The position numbers and the translations under genes are program-made. A model generated the notes under the pieces. That model saw only the letters and a program-made list of their open reading frames with translations, did not search any database and was not told where the DNA came from. Shown here in pieces: positions 1 through 6,889 of a stretch of 13,005 nucleotides of DNA. This DNA comes from Baffinella frigidus (lineage: Eukaryota; Cryptophyceae; Cryptomonadales; Baffinellaceae), in NCBI GenBank assembly GCA_026770585.1, contig MU646842.1:9440-22444 (forward strand), in the 5' to 3' direction. The stretch's first letter is position 1. Each line of letters opens with the position of its first letter.

Positions 1-380
1 CACCATGATCGTCCCGAACGACTGGATCGACAGGCCCTGCATCCGGATTTCGGGTAACGCTTTCGGGTTTCGGGTTTCGGGTAACGCTTTCGGGTTTCAG
101 GTTTACTAGCATCCGGGATTCGGGTATTTCACAGGCCCTGCATCCGGATTTCGGGTATTTCATATGGAGTTCGGGTAATTCATAAATTCAGAATTCGGGT
201 ATCTCATAAATGACTTTTTCGCTATCTTAGGGGTGGGTTTTGCGCTATGGTACAGGTTGGTAGAGGCTAAGATAGCATATTCCACCCGTAGCTTCTTGAG
301 TGTCCCATCGAACATGATTGTCCTGAATCGACAGGCCCTGGATCCGGATTTCGGGTAACGCTTTCGGGTTTCGGATTTCT
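1..380 (+). repeat. Degenerate GGGTTTC array with a duplicated CAGGCCCTG block
   Basis: No gene is visible here. The segment is made of imperfect telomere-like units (CGGGTTT, CGGATTT, CGGGTAACGCTTT). A non-telomeric lead-in containing ATCGACAGGCCCTG followed by a CGGATTTCGGGTAACGC stretch occurs at about 26-70 and again at 327-371, with a shorter third copy near 131-160. The wider match begins around CATGAT at 4 and 313; the second copy lacks about 7 bp of the first. This is a tandemly duplicated block rather than a pure telomere tract. Confidence 0.8.
221..276. repeat. Inverted repeat, 10-bp arms (GCTATCTTAG)
   Basis: GCTATCTTAG at 221-230 is matched by its exact reverse complement at 267-276, with a 36-nt spacer. 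The arms do not extend in either direction. It lies between the two CAGGCCCTG blocks. A related string (GATAAGATAGC) occurs beside the large hairpin near 7034-7044. Function is unknown; a chance 10-bp match is possible. Confidence 0.5.
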
Positions 381-614
381 CAGCTCCGCCTCAGTCGAGT
401 TGGCTCGCGGACTATTCTTAAGTTGACATGCTGGGTGTGCGGTACAAATCCGCCAACTTCGGAGCTGTCTTGGGTGTACCTTGACGTGTTTGTTTCAGAT
501 TTCGGCATTCAGGTTTCAGGTTTCGGTTTTCAGATTTCGCGTTTCGCGTCTCGGGGATAGTGTTTATTTATTTAGGGTTGTTGGGATTTATTTAGGGTAT
601 TTAGAATTTATTCA
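381..614. other. Low-information spacer, no gene seen
   Basis: A mostly unique stretch with short GGTTTC-like runs near 495-560 and TTTAGGGT-like strings near 570-600. It contains no convincing open frame, RNA gene or long repeat. The phrase GGTGTACCTTG recurs at 473-483 and near 846-856. Confidence 0.5.
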
Positions 615-667
615 GGGCTTGGATTTACCGTGACGTGCTCGACCCAGCAAAGGAGGATCTTTTCTAC
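615..667 (+). repeat. 53-bp direct repeat, copy 1 (GGATTTACCGTGACG)
   Basis: This aligns without gaps to 1066-1118, with five mismatches out of 53. It includes GGATTTACCGTGACGTGCTC. Together the copies bracket the palindromic block at 686-786 and the 11-mer array. The 3' end of copy 2 (GAGGAGAATCTCCTC) is a near-perfect palindrome; copy 1 is changed mainly by transitions at the same places. Confidence 0.8.
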
Positions 668-685
668 TAGTAGCTCAAACCGGAT

Positions 686-786
686 CCTTCGAAGGGATAA
701 AAAAGTTTATTCGTTCCTAGGACCCTACGGTAGGAAACCCCTAGGGACCTACGGGAGATCGGGACGTGAAGTGGAGAAATTTCTCC
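686..786. repeat. Palindrome cluster with CCTACGGTAGG core
   Basis: Three short palindromes lie within 101 bp: CCTTCGAAGG at 686-695, CCTACGGTAGG at 724-734 (5-bp arms around one G), and the perfect 14-bp GGAGAAATTTCTCC at 773-786. The middle motif and its continuation (GGTAGGAAACCCCT) resemble strings at about 4029-4086, 10691-10790 and 11435-11530, which lie inside larger foldback regions. CTTCGAAGGGAT also recurs at the 3996-4128 locus, so this may be a decayed member of that family. Confidence 0.6.
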
Positions 787-852
787 GATTTAGGTGAACA
801 TTACTACAGCAGCAAACCGCAGGATAAGCGGCTTCGTTGCTGGTGGTGTACC

Positions 853-1065
853 TTGGTTTTTGTTTAGGGTTTATTTAGGGTTTATTGAGGGTTTATTGAG
901 GGTTTATTGAGGGTTTATTGAGGGATTATTGAGGGTTGATTTAGAGTTTATTGAGGGTTGATTTAGGGTTTCTTGAGGGTTGATTTAGGGTTTCTTGAGG
1001 GTTTATTTAGGGTTTATTGAGGCTTTATTGAGGGTTGATTTAGGGTTTATTGAGGGTTGAGTTAG
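853..1065 (+). repeat. Array of TTTATTGAGGG 11-mers
   Basis: Tandem units alternate between GGGTTTATTGA and GGGTTGATTTA. They look like telomere-type TTTAGGG expanded by four bases. Single-base drift is common, but the 11-bp spacing is kept through most of the run. No gene is present. Confidence 0.85.
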
Positions 1066-1118
1066 GGGCTTGGATTTACCGTGACGTGCTCGACCCAGCG
1101 GAGGAGAATCTCCTCTAC
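1066..1118 (+). repeat. 53-bp direct repeat, copy 2
   Basis: Second copy of the block at 615-667. Its right end contains GAGGAGAATCTCCTC at 1101-1115, a 7-bp-arm palindrome around a single A. It sits exactly at the transition from the 11-mer array to the TTTAGGG tract. Confidence 0.8.
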
Positions 1119-1130
1119 CTGCAATAGTGT

Positions 1131-1305
1131 CTAGGGTTTAGGGTTTAGGGTTTAGGGTTTGGGGTTTGGGGTTTGGGGTTTGGGGTTTGGGGTTTATGGT
1201 TTTAGGGTTCAGGAATCAGGGTTTAGGGTTTAGGGTGCAGGGTTTCGGACTCAGGGTTTCGGGTTTCGGGTTTCGGGCTCAGGGTTTCGGGTTTCGGGGT
1301 TCGGG
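1131..1305 (+). repeat. Interstitial telomere-type tract (TTTAGGG to TTTGGGG to TTTCGGG)
   Basis: Perfect TTTAGGG units at 1131-1158 grade into TTTGGGG units and then TTTCGGG/CTCAGGG units. The G-rich strand is the plus strand. The minus-strand open frame across this segment is repeat-derived and not coding. Confidence 0.9.
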
Positions 1306-1339
1306 GTGAAGGTGATACCGGGGCGTCACGCAGCATTGA

Positions 1340-1740
1340 CGTGATCGGCATGCGGCTCAGCCCAGGAGCGGGCGTCTCCCCCGGCCGCAGGAGGAGTCTC
1401 GCGTCCTGTTTGTACCAAGGTGGGGACGCGACCGGAGGAATTAGTACCAGGATAAGCAAGGATTAGTCAACTGCATGCGGCTCAGCCCCGGGGCGGGCAT
1501 CTCCCCCGGCCGCAGAAGGAGTCTCGCGTCCTGCGCCAGCCGCATGCAGTTGACTAAAGCGAACATTTCCTGGTACTAATCCTGCCTAGTCGCGTCCCCG
1601 TCCAGGTACAAACCCAAACCCGGACCGGGACGCGACTAGGCAGGATTAGTACCAGGAAGTTTTCGATTTAGTCAACTGCATGCGGCTCAGCCCCGGAGCC
1701 GGGGGTCTCCCCCGGCCGTAGGAGGAGTCTCGCGTCCTGA
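1340..1740. repeat. Compound GC-rich repeat, three copies
   Basis: A roughly 63-bp GC-rich unit beginning GCATGCGGCTCAGCCC and ending GGAGTCTCGCGTCCTG occurs three times, at about 1349-1411, 1474-1533 and 1678-1739. Between copies lie variants of a segment carrying TTAGTACCAGGA and TTAGTCAACTGCATGCGG: one forward copy around 1424-1484, plus the two arms of the inverted repeat described separately. No coding sequence is recognisable. Confidence 0.85.
1538..1687. repeat. Long inverted repeat, 66-bp arms, 18-nt loop
   Basis: The left arm 1538-1603 and the reverse complement of the right arm 1622-1687 match at 62 of 66 positions by eye, without gaps. The 18-nt spacer is 1604-1621. Landmarks are GTTGACTAAA near 1548 and TTTAGTCAAC near 1667. 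A transcript would form a long hairpin. The flanking GC-rich repeat (GCATGCGGCTCAGCCCC) overlaps the outer end of the right arm, so the structure probably arose by inverted duplication of the repeat next to itself. No target duplication was found. Confidence 0.85.
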
Positions 1741-1943
1741 AGGTTTATGGTTTATGGTTTATGGTTTATGGTTTAGGGTGTCGGCTTTAGGGTTTAGGGT
1801 CTAAGGTCTAGGGTCTCGGGCGATGGGTCAGAGGTTTTGTGTTTGGGGTTTTGTGTTTGGGGTTTGGGGTTTGGGGTGCAGGGTGTAGGGTGTAGGGTGT
1901 AGGGTGTAGGGTGTAGGGTGTAGGGTGTAGGGTGTAAGGTGGA

Positions 1944-1974
1944 GGCTGGGTGCCTGCAGCCTGATCGAAGACAT
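1944..1974 (-). repeat. 31-bp duplicated block, copy 1 (VFDQAAG-like on minus)
   Basis: Identical to 2168-2198 except for one base. On the minus strand, both copies read VFDQAAGTQ in one frame, and the single difference is synonymous (CAA versus CAG). With only one substitution this is weak evidence for coding ancestry. Confidence 0.6.
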
Positions 1975-2167
1975 AGTTTGGAGTTATTGGTTTATGGTTT
2001 GGGGTTTGGGGTGTGGGCATGAGGGTTGCGGGTCTAGGGTCTGAGGTCTAGGGTTTCGGGGCAAGGGTCAAGGGTTTTCGTGTTTGGGGTACAGGGTGTA
2101 GGGTTTCGGACCACGGGTCAAGGGTTTCGTGTTGGGGGGGCAAAGGGTCCAAGATTTCGTGTGGGGG

Positions 2168-2226
2168 GGCTGGGTGCCTGCAGCTTGATCGAAGACATGT
2201 CCGCTAGCATCTTCTTCGTCTCCCTG
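2168..2226 (-). pseudogene. Possible small coding remnant, acidic
   Basis: This is non-telomeric sequence inside a telomere-like array. Its minus strand reads GDEEDASGHVFDQAAGTQ in one open frame, and the bases just upstream on that strand end in CAG, as at a splice acceptor. The right part is duplicated at 1944-1974. It is too short to identify, with no start codon and no conserved domain. It could equally be a non-coding block that happens to be open. Confidence 0.25.
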
Positions 2227-2387
2227 GTTTGGGGTTTGGTTCTTTTTTTCTTTTTTTGGTTTTTGGTTGGGGGTTTGGGGTTTGGGGTTTAGGGTTTGGG
2301 GTTTGGTGTTTGATGTTTGGTGTTTGGTGTTAGTGTTTCGGGTGTGGGGTTTGGGGTTTGGAGTTTGGGGTTTGGGGTTTACCGCAC

Positions 2388-3120
2388 AATCACCCCCATC
2401 GCCTTGACCGCGAACCCCTCCCATGCCAGCGCCATCGGCGCCATCGAAACCTGCCAAACGAACCTAACTCACTTCGGGGTATAGTTGTGCCGAACGAACC
2501 TAACTCACTTTATATTTGTGCCGAACGAACCTAACTCACCTGCCGAACGAACCTAACTCACTTTGGGGTATATTTGGTGGGCATGGCATTGAGGCTGAAA
2601 TACCCGAAAGGGTATACTTTGTGGCCATTGCATTGCGCCATCGAAACCTGGGGAACGAACCCAACTCAGTTTGGGGTCTATTTGTGGGTCATTGCATTGA
2701 GGCTGGGTATAGGATACGCTCAAAACACAGCAGATTCGCGGCGGGAGCGCTGGGTCTGATCCGCGAACGAACCTTACTCGGTTTTGCTTGGTTATTACAT
2801 TGAGGGGGAGTATGGGAGCATAGGATACGCTCTAAGCGTTTAGAAGATTTGCGGCGAGAGGCGCTGGCTCTGATTCGCGAGCGAACCTAACTCGGTTTAC
2901 GGGATATTTGTTAGTGGTTCTTGGTCTCCACCACCATCACTCCCATAGCAGTCAAGGCGACACTCTCCTATACCAGCCATCAAAACCTGCCGAACGAACC
3001 TAACTCAGTTTGGGGTATGTTTCTTGTTCATTGGATTGAGGCTGGGTATAGGATACGCTCAAAACACAGCATATTCGCGGCGGCAGCGCTGGGTCTGATC
3101 CGCGAACGAACCTAACTCGG
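2388..3120 (+). repeat. GAACGAACCTAACTC repeat cluster
   Basis: Nine copies of a core close to CGAACGAACCTAACTCA lie near 2456, 2491, 2522, 2543, 2652, 2764, 2880, 2992 and 3102. Several copies belong to longer units that include GAGGCTGGGTATAGGATACG and GCGCTGGGTCTGATCCGCG. A different lead-in near 2388-2450 is related to 2930-2990 (ATCACYCCCAT...AAACCTGCC). Short open frames reading PNEPNSVWG and IEAGYRIRSKHS cross some copies in the plus direction. They are not supported as genes, because the copies differ by frame-breaking indels. Confidence 0.85.
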
Positions 3121-3400
3121 TTTACGGGCTAGTTAGGGGTTAGGGACAAGCAACACTGACACCCTAAATCCCTAAACTGGTTTAAGCTTGTGCGCGGATT
3201 GGACCAGCACCACCGGCGGAAAATATTTTACCATTGGTGCAAAAATGCCTTAACAACCCAACTAAATTAGGCCGTAGTAACCAAAATTAAACAACCAAAC
3301 CTAAATTAGGTCTTGGTAACAAAACAAAATAACCAAAACTAAATTAGGCCTTCGCAACCAAACCTAAACCCCGCCTTAGTAACCAAAACTAAGTTAGGGC
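3121..3400. repeat. AT-rich tandem block (AACCAAAACTAAATTAGG)
   Basis: From about 3260 to 3398, four or five imperfect units related to AACCAAAACTAAATTAGGCC are arranged in tandem with variable spacing. Before that, 3189-3224 carries a diverged copy of the GTGCGCGGAT...CCRCSGGMGGMAAAT block also seen at 3401-3462 and 3671-3745. AAAATATTTT at 3222-3231 is palindromic. No gene is visible. Confidence 0.7.
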
Positions 3401-3530
3401 CGTGCGCGGATCTATCCAGCTCCACGGGAGGCAAATCCTCTGCGTTTGCAGGCGTCGAATCCTGTACCCAGCCTCAATGCAATAACCAACCGAAACCGAG
3501 TTGGGCTAGTTCGCGGATCTGATCCGGACG
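3401..3530 (-). repeat. Duplicated coding-like block plus inverted GAACGAACC unit
   Basis: 3401-3462 repeats the block at 3671-3745. Both read in the same minus-strand frame (DSTPANAEDLPPVE here, DSTAANAED then LPPVE there), and their length difference is 12 nt, which preserves the frame. 3463-3527 is a reverse-complement version of the cluster to its left (CCAGCCTCAATGCAATAACC, then CCGAGTTGGG and CGCGGATCTGATCC). The duplicated piece may derive from a coding exon. Confidence 0.6.
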
Positions 3531-3682
3531 AGTATTCATAATGAACACGATTTCGGGGATCTCCGATTCGATTTTGGTGTATCTTGAGGCTCTCAATGAA
3601 GTCTAGATAGACGACTGTCTTATTTATACCCCTTAAGATACACCAAAATCGTATTCATTGTGAATACTCGGCGGGATTAGAT
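3517..3682. mobile_element. Foldback element, family B copy 1
   Basis: Outer arms 3517-3545 and 3654-3682 match with four mismatches over 29 bp and include CGAGTATTC. Inner arms CGATTTTGGTGTATCTT (3569-3585) and its exact reverse complement (3635-3651) match 17 of 17. About 23 bp (3546-3568, with GATTTCGGGGATC) lies between the left outer and inner arms and has no partner on the right. A second member at 9053-9231 has the same two arm pairs, with the extra segment on the opposite side. It encodes no protein, so it would be a non-autonomous foldback or MITE-like element. No target duplication was established. Confidence 0.75.
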
Positions 3683-3966
3683 CTGACCACTTCCACGGGC
3701 GGCAAATCCTCTGTAGAATCCTCTGCGTTTGCAGCCGTCGAATCCTCAAGCTTTCCCTCCTCCAGAAGCTTCCCGTCCTGCCCCACGCCAGCGTCCTGGA
3801 AGGGGTCGCCAAAAGTCAATTCCTCGGAAAGGATAAGGAAGAATAGGTGACTTTTGGGATGGTTCGGCGCCCAAAAGTGCGCTCGGAAAGAGCCGAACCC
3901 CCAAGAGCAATCTGGCGTGGTGCCAGAGAAAGAGTTATGTGGTTGAGTTGGCTGAATTGCTGGTGT
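3655..3966 (-). pseudogene. Truncated minus-strand coding fragment, unidentified
   Basis: One minus-strand frame is open for 103 codons, from just after an in-frame TAA (3967-3969) to a TGA at 3655-3657. It contains no ATG, so it could only be an internal or terminal exon or a broken gene. The most coding-like part is 3822-3671, reading ELTFGDPFQDAGVG, then GKLLEEGKLEDSTAANAED and LPPVEVVRSN: acidic, non-repetitive and with plausible codon use. A pyrimidine run ending CCTTTCCGAG lies immediately before it, resembling a splice acceptor. The last codons and the stop come from the right arm of the foldback element at 3517-3682, so the original C-terminus appears to have been replaced by the insertion. 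The protein family was not recognised. Confidence 0.4.
3809..3899. repeat. Three interlocking inverted repeats
   Basis: CCAAAAGTCA (3809-3818) pairs with TGACTTTTGG (3848-3857). ACTTTTGGG (3850-3858) can instead pair with CCCAAAAGT (3870-3878). GGTTCGGC (3861-3868) pairs with GCCGAACC (3892-3899). The first two share a strand segment and exclude one another, while the third spans one arm of the second. The layout resembles alternative RNA folds, but nothing shows that it is transcribed. Confidence 0.6.
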
Positions 3967-3995
3967 TTATTTTTAAACAACCACACAGCGGTCTA

Positions 3996-4128
3996 CGAAG
4001 GGATTTTCGGGCAGGAAAGGCCCGAGTGTCCGTTACCGTATCCGTAGGAACCCCCCTATGTCACTAGGGATCGCCTACCGTAGGGGCGTATGTCTTATCG
4101 CTTATGGGTTATTCGCGAAATCCCTTCG
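3996..4128. repeat. Foldback region with CGAAGGGATTT arms and CCTACSGTAGG core
   Basis: CGAAGGGATTT at 3996-4006 is exactly reverse complementary to 4118-4128. Inside are CCGTAGGAACCCCCCT near 4041-4056 and CCTACCGTAGG near 4075-4085, the same core motifs found at 724-734, 10691-10790 and 11435-11530. A short plus-strand open frame across 3847-4047 starts inside inverted repeats and matches nothing I recognise. Confidence 0.6.
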
Positions 4129-4165
4129 AAGTCAGCTGTGTGATAGGAGCGGGCCTTCCGCGCCA

Positions 4166-5140
4166 GCAGCTTTTCGGGTTTCGGGTTTCGGGTATCGTGT
4201 TTCGGGTTCCGAGTTTCGGGTATCGTGTTTCGGGTTCCGAGTTTCGGGTTTCGGGGACCTCCCACTGCAGAATCTTTTCGGGTTTTGGATTTCGGGGTTC
4301 GGGTTTCGGGCCCTGGGTTTCGGTTCTCGGGTTCCCGGTTTCGTGTTACGGGTTCCGGTTTCGGGTTTCGGGTTTCGGGTTCCGGGTTCCGAGCTCCGGG
4401 CTCCGGTTTTCGGGTCCCGGTTTTCAGTTCCCGGTTTCGGGTTCCTGGATCCGGGTTCCCAGTTTCGGGTTCCAGGTTCCAGGATCCGTGTCTCGTGTCT
4501 CGTGTCTCGTGTCTCGTGTTTCGGGTTCACAGGACCTGAGGTCCCTTGATGTGTTCCGTGTCGGATCCCGGTTTCGGGTTCCGGATTCCGGGTTCCGGGT
4601 TTCGTGTTTCCGGGTCTCGTGTTTCTGGTTCAAACAATTGTTTCGGGTTCCGGTTTCGGTTTTCGGATTTCGGGTGTCTGGTTTCAGGTTCCGGGTTCCG
4701 GGTCTCGTGTCTCGTGTTTCGGGTTCAAAGGACCTGAGGTCCCTTGATGTTTGCCGTGTCGGGCTCCGGTTTTAGGTTTCGGGTTCCGGATTCCGGGTTT
4801 CGGGTTCCGGGTCTCGGCTTCCGGGTTTCCGGTGTCGGTTTTCGTGTTTTGGGGTTTTGGGTTCCCGGTTCCGGATTCCGAGTTCCGGGTTCCCAGTTTC
4901 GGGTTCCAGGTTCCGGGTTCCGGGTCTCGTGTCTCGTGTCTCGTCTTTCGGGTTCAAAGGACCTCAGGTCTCATGATGCTTGCCCTGTCGGTTCCCGAAT
5001 TCGAGTTTCGGGTCTCGTGTTTCGTGTTCCGACTTCTGGGTTCCGGGTTCCGGGTTTCGGGTTCCGGGTTCCGGATTCCGACTTCTGGGTTCCGGGTTCC
5101 GGTTTCCGGATTCCGGGTTCCGGGTTCCGGGTTTCGGGAA
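4166..5140 (+). repeat. Large GGGTTTC/GGGTTCC array
   Basis: Nearly 1 kb of hexamer/heptamer units (GGGTTTC, GGGTTCC, CGGGTTC, GTGTCTC), all G-rich on the plus strand. Several frames on both strands stay open for 100-220 codons and translate to VSGFGFRVPGS-type or ETRNPEPGTR-type peptides. They are open because the repeat lacks stop triplets, not because it encodes protein. A palindromic punctuation block recurs within the array (listed separately). Confidence 0.9.
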
Positions 5141-5180
5141 AGACCTGAGGTCCCTTGATGTTTGCCGAGTCGTGCTCCGG
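4526..5180 (+). repeat. Higher-order unit marked by GGACCTGAGGTCC
   Basis: GGACCTGAGGTCC (6-bp arms around one base) and its variants occur at 4532-4544, 4730-4742, 4959-4971 (GGACCTCAGGTCT) and 5141-5153 (AGACCTGAGGTCC). Each is followed by a version of CTTGATGTTTGCCGTGTCGG, and the first three are preceded by GTGTCTCGT-type units. Spacings are 198, 229 and 182 bp. The array is therefore a set of roughly 200-bp higher-order repeats, and its last marker borders the unit family at 5175-6160. Confidence 0.8.
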
Positions 5181-6160
5181 ATTGAGAATCGCGTCCTTGC
5201 GTTTTTGCCGCTCCACGGACCTGACCGAGGCGGCAAAAGTCACGAGTCGGCAAAAGTCACTACAGACAAAAAAAGAAACGAAACCCGAACCCCCAAACCC
5301 GGAACCCGAAACACGACCTGTCCCACGCAGGAAAAGTCACTCTTCCTTCAAAAGTCACTATCCGTGCAGCCGAGACAGCAATGTCACTATCAAAAAGGGT
5401 TCAGGAAACCCGTAGCCCTAAACACCAAACTCCCAAACGTCCTCGCGTTTTTGCCGCTCGACGGATCTGTCCGAGGCGGCAAACGTCACTACAGGCCAGC
5501 CCCCCCTCGAAACCCGAAACCCTGAACTCTCAACCCGGACCACGACCTGTCACAGGCAGAAACAGTCACCATCCCTTCAAACGTCAACATCCGTAGACCG
5601 GAGGCGAAACGTCACTATACGCACTCTATACGAACGGATGCAGATTCAAAGTAGAGAGGTCCGCTCCACGGACCTGTGACCGAGGCGGCAAACGTCACTA
5701 TAGGCAAAAACAAAACCGATACCCGAAACCCAGAACCCGGAACCCGGAACACGGCCTGTCACACCACACGAGGCTACCTATGCGAAAAGAATAAATGTCG
5801 ATTGTAAACGTGTGTAGTAATTTTCAGATGAAAAGCAGCGACTTTACACAGGTCCGACCGCTCAGCGGGCGGAAACGTGATCATTTGCCCACAAAATTTT
5901 AAAAGTCCGTTTTATTCTGTTCGCATGGGTAGCCTCGTGTGGCAGGCAGAAACAGTCACCTTCCCTTCAAACGTCAACATCCGTGGACCGGAGGCAGCAA
6001 ACGTCACTATACGCAAAAAGGATTTAGGAGACCTGAATCCCGAAACCCCACACCCGCAACCCGAAACAGCAAAAAGTCACTATCCCTTCAAAAGTCACTA
6101 CACACGTCACTATATGCACTCTGTACGAACGAAACAGATTCATAGTAGCAAGTGTTTTAA
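5175..6160 (+). repeat. Three-copy AAACGTCACTA-rich unit
   Basis: Units begin near 5190, 5437 and 5658 and share this order: TTTTGCCGCTCCACGGACCT hairpin, GGCGGCAAACGTCACTA, a C-rich telomere-like run (CCCGAAACCCGGAACCCG), ACGACCTGTCACAGGCAGAA, CCCTTCAAACGTCAACATCCG, and GGAGGC...AACGTCACTATACGC. GTCACT/GTCACC/GTCAAC strings occur many times. Hairpins are GTTTTTGCCGC-type stems: 5203-5211 with 5230-5238, and 5450-5457 with 5476-5483, plus GGTCCG/CGGACC at 5658-5674. The third copy is interrupted by a miniature element at 5764-5942. Open frames here are not shared between units. Confidence 0.8.
5764..5942 (+). mobile_element. CCACACGAGG miniature element, copy 1
   Basis: A 179-bp non-coding element. 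Terminal inverted repeats of about 31 bp start CCACACGAGGCTACC and end GGTAGCCTCGTGTGG. It splits a unit whose uninterrupted form is present at 5546-5570 (CCTGTCACAGGCAGAAAC). Here CCTGTCACA precedes and CAGGCAGAAAC follows, which implies a duplicated CA. It is about 97% identical (five differences by eye) to 8337-8515 in the opposite orientation. The 2-bp duplication and terminal repeats suggest a cut-and-paste DNA transposon derivative. A strict Tc1/mariner origin is disfavoured because the duplicated dinucleotide is not always TA. Confidence 0.9.
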
Positions 6161-6204
6161 ATAACGCCACAATTGGTTTAAATCAGATCGGATTTCGCGA
6201 GAAG

Positions 6205-6436
6205 GGGTTGAGGAGGGTTTAGGGTTTAGAATTGAGAATTTAGGTTTGAGGTTTCATGGTTTATGGTTTATGGTTTATGGTTTATGGTTTATGGTTTATG
6301 GTTTAGTTTTTAGTCATCAGTTTTCAGTTTTTAGGGTGTGGTGTTTAGTGTCTAGATTTCAGAGTTTAGGGTTAGGGTTTAGGGTTTAGGGTTTAGGGTT
6401 TAGGGTTTAGGGCTTAGGGTTTAGGGTTTAGGGCTG
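6205..6436 (+). repeat. Interstitial telomere tract (TTTATGG then TTTAGGG)
   Basis: TTTATGG repeats at about 6248-6304 are followed, after a degenerate stretch, by nearly perfect TTTAGGG at 6365-6436. This is the longest near-perfect telomere run in the window, but it continues directly into unique sequence, so it is internal rather than a chromosome end. Confidence 0.9.
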
Positions 6437-6860
6437 GCGCACCGCATGAAGGAGCCGTGCTTATCCATTACTACCGCGCAGTTAATGGATAAGCTTATCC
6501 ATCACAACCGCGCGGTACCACCCGACCAGGACAAAGTCATTCAAACTTCAACCAAATTGATTCAAATCAAACCGCGAATCAAATCGAACCGAACATGGGG
6601 TCTAGGGCGTAGGAATTAGGGTTAGGATGGACCGCATGAAGGAGCCGTGCTTATCCATTACTACCGCGCGGTACCACCCGACCAGCACCTGGTGTCGTTA
6701 CCGAAGACGTTAGCCCTGGATGCCTTTCTCGACCCGCTGTCAGGTGTTTCCTGGTACAAACTTCACAATCCACGGAGTCAAAAGACTGTTATCGTTTTCA
6801 GAATGACGTGAACACCCGACCAACACCTGTTGTTTTTGTTACCGTAAGGGTGAAAATTGC
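6437..6860. repeat. Duplicated ACCGCATGAAGGAGCCGTGC block
   Basis: The string ACCGCATGAAGGAGCCGTGC followed by TTATCCATTACTACCGCGC occurs at 6441-6479 and 6631-6669. The second half recurs near 7079-7109 with the palindromic ACCGCGCGGT. CACCCGACCAGCACCTG and close variants recur near 6518, 6675, 6805 and 7249. No open frame or RNA gene is recognisable. 6720-6860 is largely unique. Confidence 0.7.
6459..6502. repeat. Alternating GCTTATCCAT arms with an 18-bp perfect palindrome
   Basis: GCTTATCCATTA at 6459-6470 pairs with TAATGGATAAGC at 6483-6494. The latter also forms one half of the perfect 18-bp palindrome ATGGATAAGCTTATCCAT at 6485-6502. The middle arm can therefore pair with either neighbour. 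Confidence 0.75.
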
Positions 6861-6889
6861 TATCTGCGCCTCGACATAGCTTTACGATA

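Larger units (their letters stand above)
1741..2385 (+). repeat. Mixed telomere-like arrays (TTTATGG, GTGTAGG, TTTGGGG)
   Basis: The segment runs from TTTATGG units (1745-1780) to TTTAGGG, TTTGTGTTTGGGG, then GTGTAGG units (about 1880-1935), and later TTTGGGG units (2000-2020 and 2265-2385). A GGGTCAAGGGTTTCGTGT phrase recurs with drift near 1824, 2065, 2115 and 2140. Open frames on both strands here are low-complexity repeat translations. Confidence 0.85.

Noticed and set aside
2516-3115. Plus-strand open frames with shared PNEPNSVWG and IEAGYRIRSKHS
   Set aside because: They come from copies of the same DNA repeat. Other copies in the cluster have frame-breaking indels and no shared start.
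4104-5148. Open frames of 100-220 codons on both strands across the GGGTTTC/GGGTTCC array
   Set aside because: They translate to simple VSGFGFRVPGS or ETRNPEPGTR repeats and are open on several frames at once, as expected from a repeat without stop triplets.
2388-6160. CRISPR-like arrays of regularly spaced repeats
   Set aside because: Repeat spacing is irregular, repeats vary, spacers are themselves repeats, and there are no cas genes.
6365-6436. A true chromosome end
   Set aside because: The TTTAGGG run is short and continues into more than 6 kb of other sequence on its right.
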